Assembly: GCA_900759455.1 (NCBI GenBank) | Contig: CAAEVI010000168.1 | Location: forward strand, 1-21,678 | Length of the DNA stretch: 21,678 nt | From: Erysipelotrichaceae bacterium | GTDB taxonomy: Bacteria > Bacillota_I > Bacilli_A > Erysipelotrichales > Erysipelotrichaceae | Direction: 5' to 3' | In this document: in pieces, positions 6,917-14,911 of the stretch | Layout of the letters: every line of letters begins with the position of its first letter | How positions within the stretch are numbered: position 1 is the stretch's first letter | The notes under the pieces: model-generated | Databases searched by the model: none | What the model was told of the DNA's origin: nothing | The model's input: the letters and a program-made list of their open reading frames with translations, nothing else | Position numbers and translations under genes: made by a program

Positions 6917-8809
6917 TCAGGCCGTTGTTTCCGTTCCCGGATTCTCCGGTTCGGTTACCGGCGGCGTTGTCGGATCTGTCGGCTCCTCCGGGTCAGTTGG
7001 TTCTACCGGATCAGTCGGTTCGACTGGCGGATCGGTTGGCTCCGTCGGTTCCTGAGGAACGTTGACATCTTTATCCGGTTCATCGCTTTCATTATCAGAC
7101 GGTGTCTGTGTTGCCGGCGTCTGCGGTTCATATGTTTCTTCCGGAGCAGGTGTGTATTCCGGTTCGTATGTTACGCTGTTTTGCATGCCATAATAAACAG
7201 TGTATGAGTTAAGGGAATCTGCATCGCTTGCCCAGATCATATACTCGCTGCTTTCGAATTCAACATCGCTGAAGCTCAAATCATTGACATCGAAAGAGAA
7301 AGAATCCATTTTCGGTGTTTCATACATGCTGTTGTAAGCGGCATTGATCAGGCGCGCATCTTCCTGTGTCAGCAGATGACAGCTTAACGGAGTACCGGTC
7401 ATGCTGCCTGTTGTCAGGCTCATATCGGTTCCATCTGTTAATGTGATGCCTTCCACTTTCCATGGCTTCAGATGATCCAGCTGATAAGAAAGGAAGGAAG
7501 TCAGCTGATCCATCGGAATGTTGGTTGAGACATACTTCTGTGCGATGTTCATGACGGAATTGACCTTAGAAGCACCTTCAACCGTTGTCAGCTTATTGAT
7601 AATTGCTTCGATGATCTGTGTCTGTGCTTTTTCACGACCCTGTGTTCCCCAGGAAGCGGTCTTACGGTGGCGTGAATAAGCAAGAGCTTCTTTTCCGTTC
7701 AGGTGCTGTTCGCCGGTAGACAGGCAGATCTGATGTGCTTCGTCTTTATTGCGGTATTCGTCCTGCTCACAGAAATCAAGCTGTACATCGACATCTACAC
7801 CTCCGATCGCATCTACGATCTCGATGACAGAGAAGAAATTGACTTTTGCGTAGAAATCGATATCGATGCCGGTAAAGAGTTCCAGTCCTGCTATACTGTT
7901 TTCCGGCCCGTTGTTGCCTAAATGTGTCAGTTTGTCACTTGCATTGTTCAATGCGGGATTCGGTACATAAGAATCACGCGGAATTGAGATTGTCGTAATT
8001 TTATTGACTTTCGGATTGACCATCAATAAGATGTTCACATCACAGCGGCCGTTGATGCTTGGATCTTCACCTTCATCCATACCGCCCAGATATACGACGA
8101 AAGGCTCTGTGCGAAGATCTTTTGTTGTCGTTGCCGTGTTGACGGAAGTGTTTTCACGTTCAAATGTCGTGATCGTACGGATGTTGTCCTGGAGACCTTC
8201 GTATTGCTCTTCCAGCAGGCCGATGCTTGTGTTGGAGATGATCATGGCATCGACTTCTCCGCTCTCCATCTGGTCGTACATCGTTGTATAATCCAGCAGT
8301 TCAACGTAGTTGGCGTTGCTGACTTCTTTATCCAGCTGTTCTTTTGCATATTCGTTGTTGTCCTGATCCATGCCGTTTTGGATCGCGATCTTCTTTCCGC
8401 TCAGGTCATCAACAGTTGTAATATCGGAATCCTTCATCGTGATGACAGAAATCTTGATCACCGATTTATCGCCCTGTGTGACGATGGAAAGCGTGCTGCT
8501 TGAATTTTGGATCGTATAGCTTGCATAGCACAGGATCAGACATAGTGCGATCATGAATACACGATGGATCCAGGTGCATACTTTGTTGAGCTTGTGGAAG
8601 CGAATCAACAGGAAGCTCAGGATCAAAAGCAGGATCACGACGACACCGACAAGGATCAGTATCTTAAAGAGCCGTGTGCTTGGCAAAATGGAATACATGT
8701 GGAAAAAATAGTAAAAGGCAACTGCCGCTGTCAAGACAAACACGGCGAAGATGGCCCAGTCTATTTTGCGTGAAAGCAGGTGTTTCAACCCGTTTTTATT
8801 TTTTTTCAT
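6917..8809 (-). CDS. LytR-CpsA-Psr (LCP) family protein, CpsA-type, with Pro/Thr-rich tail (LCP1)
   Basis: A 630-aa membrane-anchored LCP phosphotransferase, expected to move an undecaprenyl-linked wall polymer or capsule onto peptidoglycan on the outer face of the membrane. Three N-terminal helices lie near residues 17-37, 48-69 and 83-102. An accessory domain follows at about 115-205, with DLSGKKIAIQNGMD and GEVDAMIIS, which read like a type 2 periplasmic-binding fold; this is the layout of streptococcal CpsA. The LCP domain is about 236-410: GRCDVNILL (R255), ISIPRDSY (R278), DKLTHLG, FFSVIEIVDAIGGVDVDV, and ALAYSRHRKT (R380, R382). A loop with two cysteines (C347, C362) interrupts the usual strand. 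Residues 548-630 are a Pro/Thr/Glu-rich spacer that could span the wall. The start is ATG 8809 after AGGTG (8820-8816). An in-frame GTG at 8818 falls inside that ribosome binding site. Confidence 0.92.
   Translation of the reverse strand: MKKNKNGLKHLLSRKIDWAIFAVFVLTAAVAFYYFFHMYSILPSTRLFKILILVGVVVILLLILSFLLIRFHKLNKVCTWIHRVFMIALCLILCYASYTIQNSSSTLSIVTQGDKSVIKISVITMKDSDITTVDDLSGKKIAIQNGMDQDNNEYAKEQLDKEVSNANYVELLDYTTMYDQMESGEVDAMIISNTSIGLLEEQYEGLQDNIRTITTFERENTSVNTATTTKDLRTEPFVVYLGGMDEGEDPSINGRCDVNILLMVNPKVNKITTISIPRDSYVPNPALNNASDKLTHLGNNGPENSIAGLELFTGIDIDFYAKVNFFSVIEIVDAIGGVDVDVQLDFCEQDEYRNKDEAHQICLSTGEQHLNGKEALAYSRHRKTASWGTQGREKAQTQIIEAIINKLTTVEGASKVNSVMNIAQKYVSTNIPMDQLTSFLSYQLDHLKPWKVEGITLTDGTDMSLTTGSMTGTPLSCHLLTQEDARLINAAYNSMYETPKMDSFSFDVNDLSFSDVEFESSEYMIWASDADSLNSYTVYYGMQNSVTYEPEYTPAPEETYEPQTPATQTPSDNESDEPDKDVNVPQEPTEPTDPPVEPTDPVEPTDPEEPTDPTTPPVTEPENPGTETTA
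6968..7051 (-). repeat. Imperfect 18-bp coding tandem repeats (EPTDPx units)
   Basis: The tail of LCP1 contains successive six-residue units of the form E-P-T-D-P-x (EPTDPV, EPTDPE, EPTDPT and variants). At the DNA level these are degenerate 18-base repeats. Such tracts commonly vary in copy number between strains. Confidence 0.75.
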
Positions 8810-8826
8810 ATTTATCACCTTTTTTT

Positions 8827-8832
8827 ATTATA
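8827..8832 (-). promoter_or_regulatory. -10 element of LCP gene 1
   Basis: On the minus strand TATAAT occupies 8832-8827. A weak -35 candidate, TTCCTT (8855-8850), lies 17 bases upstream. The predicted leader is very short, since the ribosome binding site begins at 8820. It sits just after the terminator of LCP2, so LCP1 can be transcribed separately. Confidence 0.5.
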
Positions 8833-8856
8833 GTAGATAAAGGTAAGAAAAGGAAT

Positions 8857-8889
8857 AAAAAAATATGTGAATAAAAACATTCACATATT
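8857..8889 (-). terminator. Rho-independent terminator of LCP gene 2
   Basis: AATATGTGAAT and ATTCACATATT (plus-strand positions 8862-8872 and 8879-8889) form a perfect 11-bp stem with a six-base loop. On the minus strand a T-run follows (complement of A 8857-8863). It separates the two LCP genes. Confidence 0.85.
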
Positions 8890-8912
8890 TTTCACATCAT
8901 TTCAAAGAAGAA

Positions 8913-10490
8913 TCAGTAAGCCTGTACTTCATCGCTCCATACATATTCATCTTTGTCCTCGAACTGTTTTTTACCTGCAGAAAGATCGTTCAGATCAAAG
9001 CTGAAGTCATTCATCTGCGGATTTGTACAGTTTGACTCGTAGGCGTATTCCACATACTGAACATCTGTTCTGCTGAAGATGTAGGCATCGGCAAGATCAT
9101 TCAGCGAAGCCTGGAACATATAGTGTGCATTGACGCCGTTATCCAGCGACAGACTCTCAATGGTCCAAGGTTTCAGACTGCGCAGCTGCTCTTTGGCAAA
9201 ATCGGCCATTTTAGAAGCAGGCATGTTTGTTTCCACATAAGAGGGGATGATGTCCATTAACTGATCGAGCGATGAAATGCCATCCAGTGAAAGTGTTTTG
9301 TCGATGATGGCTTTTAAGATACGCTGCTGTGCCCGTTCTCTTCCTGCCGTATCATAACCGGCTGTTTTGCGATGGCGGGCATAGGCCAGTGCCTGCTGGC
9401 CGTCGAGATGCTGTTCTCCGGAAGACAGACAGATCTGATGGGCCTCATCCTTATTTCTGTATTCGTCTTGTTCACAGAAATCGATTTCCACATCGACATC
9501 AATGCCGCCCAAAGCGTCAACGATCTCAATGACACTGGAAAATGAGATACGGGCATAATAGTCAATGTCAATATCAAAGAAGTCTTCCACTGTTTCAACG
9601 GTTGTATCGATGCCGTACAGTCCGGTGTGTGTCAGTTTGTCCAATGCGAACTCACTGTCTTCGTAGGCTTTGTTGGGCAGATAGGCATCACGCGGAATGG
9701 ATACCATTGTGACATGGTGTGCAAGCGGATTGATGAAAAGCAGGATATTGACGTCACTGCGCAGCTGCTGATCCGGTGTGCCCAGTTCGTCGATGCCGCT
9801 GATGTAAACTGTAAAGCCTTCGGTGGACAGATCCTTATTGCTGTCATCTTCCCATGTCTTGGTATATGTATAAGTTGCCAGCGTGCAAAATGAATCTTCT
9901 TCAATTTCATCTGTTTTGATCATCATATCGTAATATTTGGCACTGATCGCGACAGCATCCAGATTTCCATATGTCAGATTATTGATCAAAGTGGCGTAAT
10001 AAGTGTCTTCGGAAAAGGCGGCATTGGGAGCATCGCTGCTCAGTTTTTCTTTGGCAAAGGTACCGGTATCGCTGTCAGTACCGTTTTGGATACCGATGAC
10101 GGAGGACGAATTCAGATCACTCAAAGATGAAATGGTGCCGTCATTGCGTGCCAGTATCATTACCGTCACTGTTTCGTCTTTGGCTACGGAAATCGCATTG
10201 AACAAGCGGTTGATACGGCCGCTGTAATGCCCTATCGATAGCAGACAGGCACACAGCACGATGATAAAGCAGCGCCTGATGTAGCTGACCCAGCGGGGAC
10301 GCCGCTTGGAAACAGCTGCCAGCAGACGCAGATAGATAATGGCTGCGACAGCGATTGCTGCTAACAGCCAGTGCATCGGCAGAAGGTTCATCTGAAACAG
10401 TGACCAGAATGCATATATCATGACAATTAACAGTACCAATAAAAAGAGCAGATCGATGGTTTTCGTATAATTGCGTTTTTTTCTTTTCAT
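8913..10490 (-). CDS. LytR-CpsA-Psr (LCP) family protein, CpsA-type (LCP2)
   Basis: A 525-aa paralogue of the neighbouring LCP1 with the same architecture: three membrane helices near residues 12-33, 41-60 and 72-89, then an accessory domain at about 105-195 (VIGIQNGTDSDTGTFAKEKL; GNLDAVAIS). The LCP catalytic domain is about 226-400, with LRSDVNILL (R244), VSIPRDAY (R267), DKLTHTG, SSVIEIVDALGGIDVDV and ALAYARHRKT (R372). These arginines and the Asp are the polyprenyl-pyrophosphate/metal-binding residues of LCP enzymes. The two-cysteine loop is nearly identical to LCP1 (C339, C354). It lacks the Pro/Thr tail and ends shortly after the shared FSFDLNDLS segment. ATG 10490 follows AGGTGA (10500-10495). 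The duplication is old, because the shared protein segments differ at many synonymous positions. Older databases would label it a LytR transcriptional regulator, which the membrane topology argues against. Confidence 0.92.
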   Translation of the reverse strand: MKRKKRNYTKTIDLLFLLVLLIVMIYAFWSLFQMNLLPMHWLLAAIAVAAIIYLRLLAAVSKRRPRWVSYIRRCFIIVLCACLLSIGHYSGRINRLFNAISVAKDETVTVMILARNDGTISSLSDLNSSSVIGIQNGTDSDTGTFAKEKLSSDAPNAAFSEDTYYATLINNLTYGNLDAVAISAKYYDMMIKTDEIEEDSFCTLATYTYTKTWEDDSNKDLSTEGFTVYISGIDELGTPDQQLRSDVNILLFINPLAHHVTMVSIPRDAYLPNKAYEDSEFALDKLTHTGLYGIDTTVETVEDFFDIDIDYYARISFSSVIEIVDALGGIDVDVEIDFCEQDEYRNKDEAHQICLSSGEQHLDGQQALAYARHRKTAGYDTAGRERAQQRILKAIIDKTLSLDGISSLDQLMDIIPSYVETNMPASKMADFAKEQLRSLKPWTIESLSLDNGVNAHYMFQASLNDLADAYIFSRTDVQYVEYAYESNCTNPQMNDFSFDLNDLSAGKKQFEDKDEYVWSDEVQAY

Positions 10491-10513
10491 GTGTTCACCT
10501 CAATACTTTTTCT

Positions 10514-10551
10514 ATTATAATATTCCCGCTTGGAAAAAGCCATGGCTTTTT
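10514..10551 (-). promoter_or_regulatory. LCP2 promoter overlapped by a perfect 18-bp palindrome
   Basis: On the minus strand TATAAT (10519-10514) is a consensus -10 element 24 bases before the start codon. The region where its -35 should lie (about 10537-10542, weak match) is inside the perfect palindrome AAAAAGCCATGGCTTTTT (10534-10551). As RNA this could also fold with a CATG loop and a T-run, so an operator and a short terminator are both possible. Confidence 0.5.
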
Positions 10552-10639
10552 ATGGGAACCGTAAATTGTGTATCGAACTGTATGCTTTCGTTCATCTTTC
10601 ATTTTTGAGAAACGGACAGATTTTTATATGATTTTAGTG

Positions 10640-10645
10640 TATAAT
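10640..10645 (+). promoter_or_regulatory. -10 element of the pcrA-ligA-camS-gatCAB cluster
   Basis: TATAAT at 10640-10645 lies 17 bases before the pcrA start. No good -35 is seen 16-18 bases upstream. The leader would be about 10 bases, barely containing the ribosome binding site GAGGTG. Confidence 0.5.
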
Positions 10646-10662
10646 ATTGCAGAGGTGATTTT

Positions 10663-12897
10663 GTGTCGATTCTGGAACAGTTGAATGACAGACAAAAAGA
10701 GGCTGCTGCCTGTATTGACCGCCATGTTCGAATCATTGCCGGTGCGGGCAGTGGAAAGACCAGAGTGGTCACTACACGAATTGCTTATCTGATCGATGAA
10801 TGCCATGTATATCCCAATAAGATCCTGGCAATCACGTTTACCAATAAAGCTGCCAGAGAGATGAAGGAACGTGTTGAAAACATGCTGGGGCCGATAGCCC
10901 GCAGCGTGCAGATCTCGACGATCCACTCTTTCTGTGTGCGGCTGCTGCGTGAGGATATCCGTGAACTTGGTTATCCGCGTAACTTTACGATTCTGGACAG
11001 CGAGGATCAAAAAAGCATTCTGAAAGAAATATATAAGGAAAAGGGAATAGATACGAAAGTTTATTCTTATCCGTCCATGCTTGGATATATATCCGCATGC
11101 AAGACGGTTTTTGTTTCTCCTGCGCAGGCACAGGATGCTGCACAGTTTGAGGGACAGAAAATCAAGGCGGAGGTATATGGTGCATATCAGAAACGCCTGG
11201 AGGATATGTATGCCCTGGATTTTGATGATTTGCTGCTGCAGGCACACCGGTTGTTGAAAGAGAGCCGTGAAATAAGAGAAAAGTGGCAGAGACGCTTTAC
11301 ATATATTCATGTGGATGAATTCCAGGATGTGGATGAACTGCAGTATGACATCATCCGCTTGTTATGCGCGGAGCATACGAAGCTGTGCGTGGTCGGGGAT
11401 CCGGATCAGACGATTTATACCTGGCGCGGTGCCAAGGTGGATATCATTCTTGATTTTGAAAAAGATTTTCCGGACTGCCGGACCGTTATTTTAAATGAAA
11501 ACTACCGCAGTGAGGAGCATATTTTGAAAGGTGCCAATGCGGTAATCAAAAATAACAGAAACCGAATCGATAAAGACTTGTATACAAGCAGGCAAAGTTC
11601 CCAACGGATCATTCATTTCTCTGCCGCAGACGAACAAAATGAACCGGTATGGGTCGCTGCCAAGATCAAGACCCTGCATCACGGCGGGACGGCTTATCGT
11701 GATATTGCCGTTCTTTACCGGTCAAATTATCTTTCACGCGGATTAGAAAAAGCATTGCTTTCCGCTCATATTCCATACCGTATTTATGGCGGCATCCGTT
11801 TCTATGAGCGTGCCGAGATCAAGGATGCACTGAGTTATCTTCGCCTGCTTGGCGCAAAACAGGAAGATGATCCAAAAGAGATGTGGAAATCTTTGGCAGT
11901 TCGTCGTGTGCTGAATGTACCGAAACGAGGCATCGGTGCCAAGAGCATCGAACAGCTGGAAGAACAGGCAAAAGAAGAAAACGTAAACCTGTATGAGGTC
12001 CTTTCGCATCCGGCTCTTTCTTCCGCTAAGGCCAAAAAGGCCATTCATCAGTTTGTTTCTGTTATTGAGGAATGCCGCAATCAGGCAGCGAATCTCAGCA
12101 TTGACCTGCTGATGAAAAAAGTGCTGGAGGACAGCGGATATTTGCAGATGCTGCAGGAAGATAATGAAACGGACCGAATGGAGAATATCAAGGAACTTTT
12201 AAATGATATGCAGCAGTACATCGAAGACCATCCCGATGCCGGGCTGGATGAGTATTTGCAGGAAGTGGCGTTGTATACCGATAATGATGTATTCGAAGGA
12301 AGCGATGTTGTTCAGCTGATGACGGTTCATGCCGCCAAAGGCCTGGAGTTTGACTGTGTCTTTATTTATAACCTCTGCGAGGGAATATTCCCGAGTGAGC
12401 GAAGCATCAGCGAAGGCGGAAACCCGGCTTTGGAAGAAGAACGCCGGCTGATCTATGTAGCGATGACAAGAGCCAAGAAACAGCTGTTCATCTCGGATTC
12501 CATGGGGTACAGTTTTGTTTTGGACAAAGTCAAGACACCGTCACGCTTCGTTATGGAAATTCCTGCTGAGCTGATGGAAGATGTGGGAGCGAAGCCGCGC
12601 AATCGGTTCAGTGATGATACTGATCTATACAGGCAGGGCAATTTCAGTTCTGAAAAGCCGTATGCTTCCGCAAACGCACAGCGCAGCCCGATGTCTTCTT
12701 TATTTGAAGGATCTTCGAACGCTGGAAAAAAACGACAGAAAAAAGGAAAACTGCGCAAGGGCGATCTGGTCCATCATGCTTCCTTTGGTGACGGTGTCAT
12801 CATCCGTCTTGAGGACGGGCTGGCAACCATTGCGTTCGAACAGAAATTCGGAGTCCGCAAGATCATGGCGGATCATCCTTCCTTGACAAAGAAATAA
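10663..12897 (+). CDS. pcrA: ATP-dependent DNA helicase PcrA (UvrD/Rep family, SF1A)
   Basis: A 744-aa 3'-5' superfamily 1 helicase needed for repair and for clearing replication and transcription conflicts. All motifs are present in order: Walker A GAGSGKT (27-33), TFTNKAAREMKER, Walker B DEFQD (218-222), VVGDPDQTIYTWRGA (243-257), ENYRSEE (near 280), a late motif MTVHAAKGLEFD (near 552) and YVAMTRAKK (near 597). The C-terminal segment from about residue 698 (KGDLVHHASFGDGVI) is the Tudor-like domain through which PcrA contacts RNA polymerase. The start is GTG, with GAGGTG at 10652-10657. Length is typical of Gram-positive PcrA. It heads a cluster with ligA 16 bases downstream; the pcrA-ligA pairing is widespread in Firmicutes. 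It is divergent from the LCP2 gene. Confidence 0.97.
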   Translation: MSILEQLNDRQKEAAACIDRHVRIIAGAGSGKTRVVTTRIAYLIDECHVYPNKILAITFTNKAAREMKERVENMLGPIARSVQISTIHSFCVRLLREDIRELGYPRNFTILDSEDQKSILKEIYKEKGIDTKVYSYPSMLGYISACKTVFVSPAQAQDAAQFEGQKIKAEVYGAYQKRLEDMYALDFDDLLLQAHRLLKESREIREKWQRRFTYIHVDEFQDVDELQYDIIRLLCAEHTKLCVVGDPDQTIYTWRGAKVDIILDFEKDFPDCRTVILNENYRSEEHILKGANAVIKNNRNRIDKDLYTSRQSSQRIIHFSAADEQNEPVWVAAKIKTLHHGGTAYRDIAVLYRSNYLSRGLEKALLSAHIPYRIYGGIRFYERAEIKDALSYLRLLGAKQEDDPKEMWKSLAVRRVLNVPKRGIGAKSIEQLEEQAKEENVNLYEVLSHPALSSAKAKKAIHQFVSVIEECRNQAANLSIDLLMKKVLEDSGYLQMLQEDNETDRMENIKELLNDMQQYIEDHPDAGLDEYLQEVALYTDNDVFEGSDVVQLMTVHAAKGLEFDCVFIYNLCEGIFPSERSISEGGNPALEEERRLIYVAMTRAKKQLFISDSMGYSFVLDKVKTPSRFVMEIPAELMEDVGAKPRNRFSDDTDLYRQGNFSSEKPYASANAQRSPMSSLFEGSSNAGKKRQKKGKLRKGDLVHHASFGDGVIIRLEDGLATIAFEQKFGVRKIMADHPSLTKK

Positions 12898-12913
12898 CTG
12901 GAGGAAGCAGGAT

Positions 12914-14911
12914 ATGGATGAAATTATGCGTATCAAAGAGCTTCGCGAACTGCTGGAGAAGCTCTCTTATGAATATTATGTGCTTGACCATCCCAGCCGA
13001 AGCGATCAGGAATATGACCGTTATATGCAGGAGCTTACAGCACTGGAAGCAAAATATCCGCAGCTGTATGATCCTAATTCACCGACGCAGCGTGTCGGCG
13101 GAGCAGTATTGGAAGGGTTCGAGAAAGTAGAGCATAAGCGAATGATGCTCTCTTTGGGAAATGTGTTCAATTATGAGGAACTGCAGGCTTTTGATGAGCG
13201 GATCCGCGGCAGCGAGCCTAATGTCAGCTATATCGTGGAACTGAAAATCGACGGTCTTGCCATGTCCTTGATTTATCGCGACGGAAATTTTTCACAGGCA
13301 GTGACCCGCGGCGATGGAACGGTAGGCGAAGATGTAACACACAATATCCGTACCATTCAAAGCATTCCCATGCATATTGACCTGATGGGAGAAGTCGAGA
13401 TCCGCGGTGAAGTTTATATGCCTAAAGCAAGTTTCCTGCGTCTGAACAGTGAACGGGAGGCACAGGGCGAAGAACTGTTTGCCAATCCGCGCAACGCTGC
13501 TGCCGGAAGTGTCCGGCAGCTGGACAGTGCAGTTTGTGCTGCACGCGGGCTGGATGCATTCTGGTATTATTTCGTCAATGCTTCCGAATACGGCATTTTC
13601 TCGCATGAAGAAGCACTGGAGGAAATGCAGCGGCTTCATCTGCGGGTAAATCCGCTGCGGCGCAGATGTGACAATGTAGATGAAATCTGGGCATTTATCC
13701 AGGAAGTAAGCGAAAAGCGTCATGACCTTCCTTATGAAATCGATGGAATGGTCATTAAAGTAGATGATCTGAGTGCACAGACACGTTTGGGAACGACCGT
13801 CAAGGTGCCGCGCTGGGCCACAGCGTATAAATTTCCGGCAGAGGAAGTCAAGACAAGATTGCTGGATATCGTGCTGAGCGTGGGAAGAACAGGGCGTATT
13901 ACGCCGAATGCTGTTTTGGAGCCGGTGCGTGTTGCCGGCACGACAGTGAGTGCCGCTCAGCTGCATAATGAGGATATGATCCGGGAGAAAGATCTTCGTA
14001 TTCATGATATCGTCGTCGTGCGTAAGGCAGGGGATATCATTCCGGAAGTGGTGAGCGCTGACATCAGCCGCCGTGACGGTTCTCAGAAACCTTATGTTTT
14101 TCCGGATATCTGTCCGGTCTGCGGCGGTCATCTGGTACGTCTTTCGGGAGAAGCCGCACATTACTGCATCAATCAGGACTGTCCGGCCCGCGTCGTGGAA
14201 AGCATGATTCATTTTGCTTCCCGTGATGCCATGAATATCGATACACTGGGAGACAAGCGCATCGAGCAGTTTCATGAATGGGGCTTTCTGGACGCCATCG
14301 AGGATATTTACCGCCTCAAGGAACATCGCGAAGATATCCTGGCAAAGGAAGGCTATCAGGAAAAGTCTTTCATGAAGATGATCGATGCCATCGAAGCCAG
14401 CAAATCAAATCCGCTGGAAAATCTGCTGTTCGGTCTTGGCATTCGTCAGGTAGGAAAGAAAGCGGCGCGCATTCTGGCAAAGCATTTTCTGACAATGGAT
14501 GCATTGATGGAAGCCGATGAACAGCAGCTGACGGCGATCCGTGATATCGGTGCCATCACGGCGCAAAGCATCGTTGCTTTTTTTGCAGAGGAAAAAAACC
14601 GGGCGCTGATCGATCAGCTGAAAGATTTTGGTCTTTGCATGAGCAGCGAGGCACAAGTCATTCAGGAAAGCATCTTTACCGGAAAGACCGTGGTGTTGAC
14701 GGGAACGCTGTCACTTTATAAGCGAAACGAGGCCAAAACAATCCTGCAGGACCTTGGGGCCAATGTAGCCGGCAGCGTATCAAAGAAGACCGATTTGGTC
14801 ATTTACGGGGAAAACGCCGGTTCCAAGCTTGACAAGGCAAAGGAACTGGGCGTCGAAATAATGGATGAGGAAGCTTTTGCACAGGAGGTGAAACAATATG
14901 AAAACAACTAA
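12914..14911 (+). CDS. ligA: NAD+-dependent DNA ligase LigA
   Basis: A 665-aa essential ligase that seals nicks during replication and repair, using NAD+. Domains in order are the Ia NMN-binding domain (YYVLDHPSRSDQEYD, residues 21-35) and the adenylation domain with the catalytic lysine K111 in ELKIDG. The OB fold (GRTGRITPNAVLEPV) follows, then a four-cysteine zinc finger (CPVCGG ... CINQDCPARV), helix-hairpin-helix repeats (GLGIRQVGKKAARILAKHF) and a C-terminal BRCT domain (GKTVVLTGTLSLYKRNEAK). Length is standard. GGAGG at 12900-12904 precedes the ATG by 9 bases. The 3' end overlaps the start of camS by 14 bases, so translation is likely coupled. Confidence 0.98.
   Translation: MDEIMRIKELRELLEKLSYEYYVLDHPSRSDQEYDRYMQELTALEAKYPQLYDPNSPTQRVGGAVLEGFEKVEHKRMMLSLGNVFNYEELQAFDERIRGSEPNVSYIVELKIDGLAMSLIYRDGNFSQAVTRGDGTVGEDVTHNIRTIQSIPMHIDLMGEVEIRGEVYMPKASFLRLNSEREAQGEELFANPRNAAAGSVRQLDSAVCAARGLDAFWYYFVNASEYGIFSHEEALEEMQRLHLRVNPLRRRCDNVDEIWAFIQEVSEKRHDLPYEIDGMVIKVDDLSAQTRLGTTVKVPRWATAYKFPAEEVKTRLLDIVLSVGRTGRITPNAVLEPVRVAGTTVSAAQLHNEDMIREKDLRIHDIVVVRKAGDIIPEVVSADISRRDGSQKPYVFPDICPVCGGHLVRLSGEAAHYCINQDCPARVVESMIHFASRDAMNIDTLGDKRIEQFHEWGFLDAIEDIYRLKEHREDILAKEGYQEKSFMKMIDAIEASKSNPLENLLFGLGIRQVGKKAARILAKHFLTMDALMEADEQQLTAIRDIGAITAQSIVAFFAEEKNRALIDQLKDFGLCMSSEAQVIQESIFTGKTVVLTGTLSLYKRNEAKTILQDLGANVAGSVSKKTDLVIYGENAGSKLDKAKELGVEIMDEEAFAQEVKQYENN

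Noticed and set aside
6810..7207. Plus-strand open frames rich in Gly/Ser/Val or Arg over the LCP1 tail
   Set aside because: They are shadows of the repetitive Pro/Thr/Glu coding tail on the minus strand.
13292..14326. 344-codon open frame antisense to ligA
   Set aside because: The ligA frame shows every expected domain and motif; the antisense frame has none and reflects codon bias. The same applies to the antisense frames at 17955-18809 (gatB) and 20311-21138 (rlmD).
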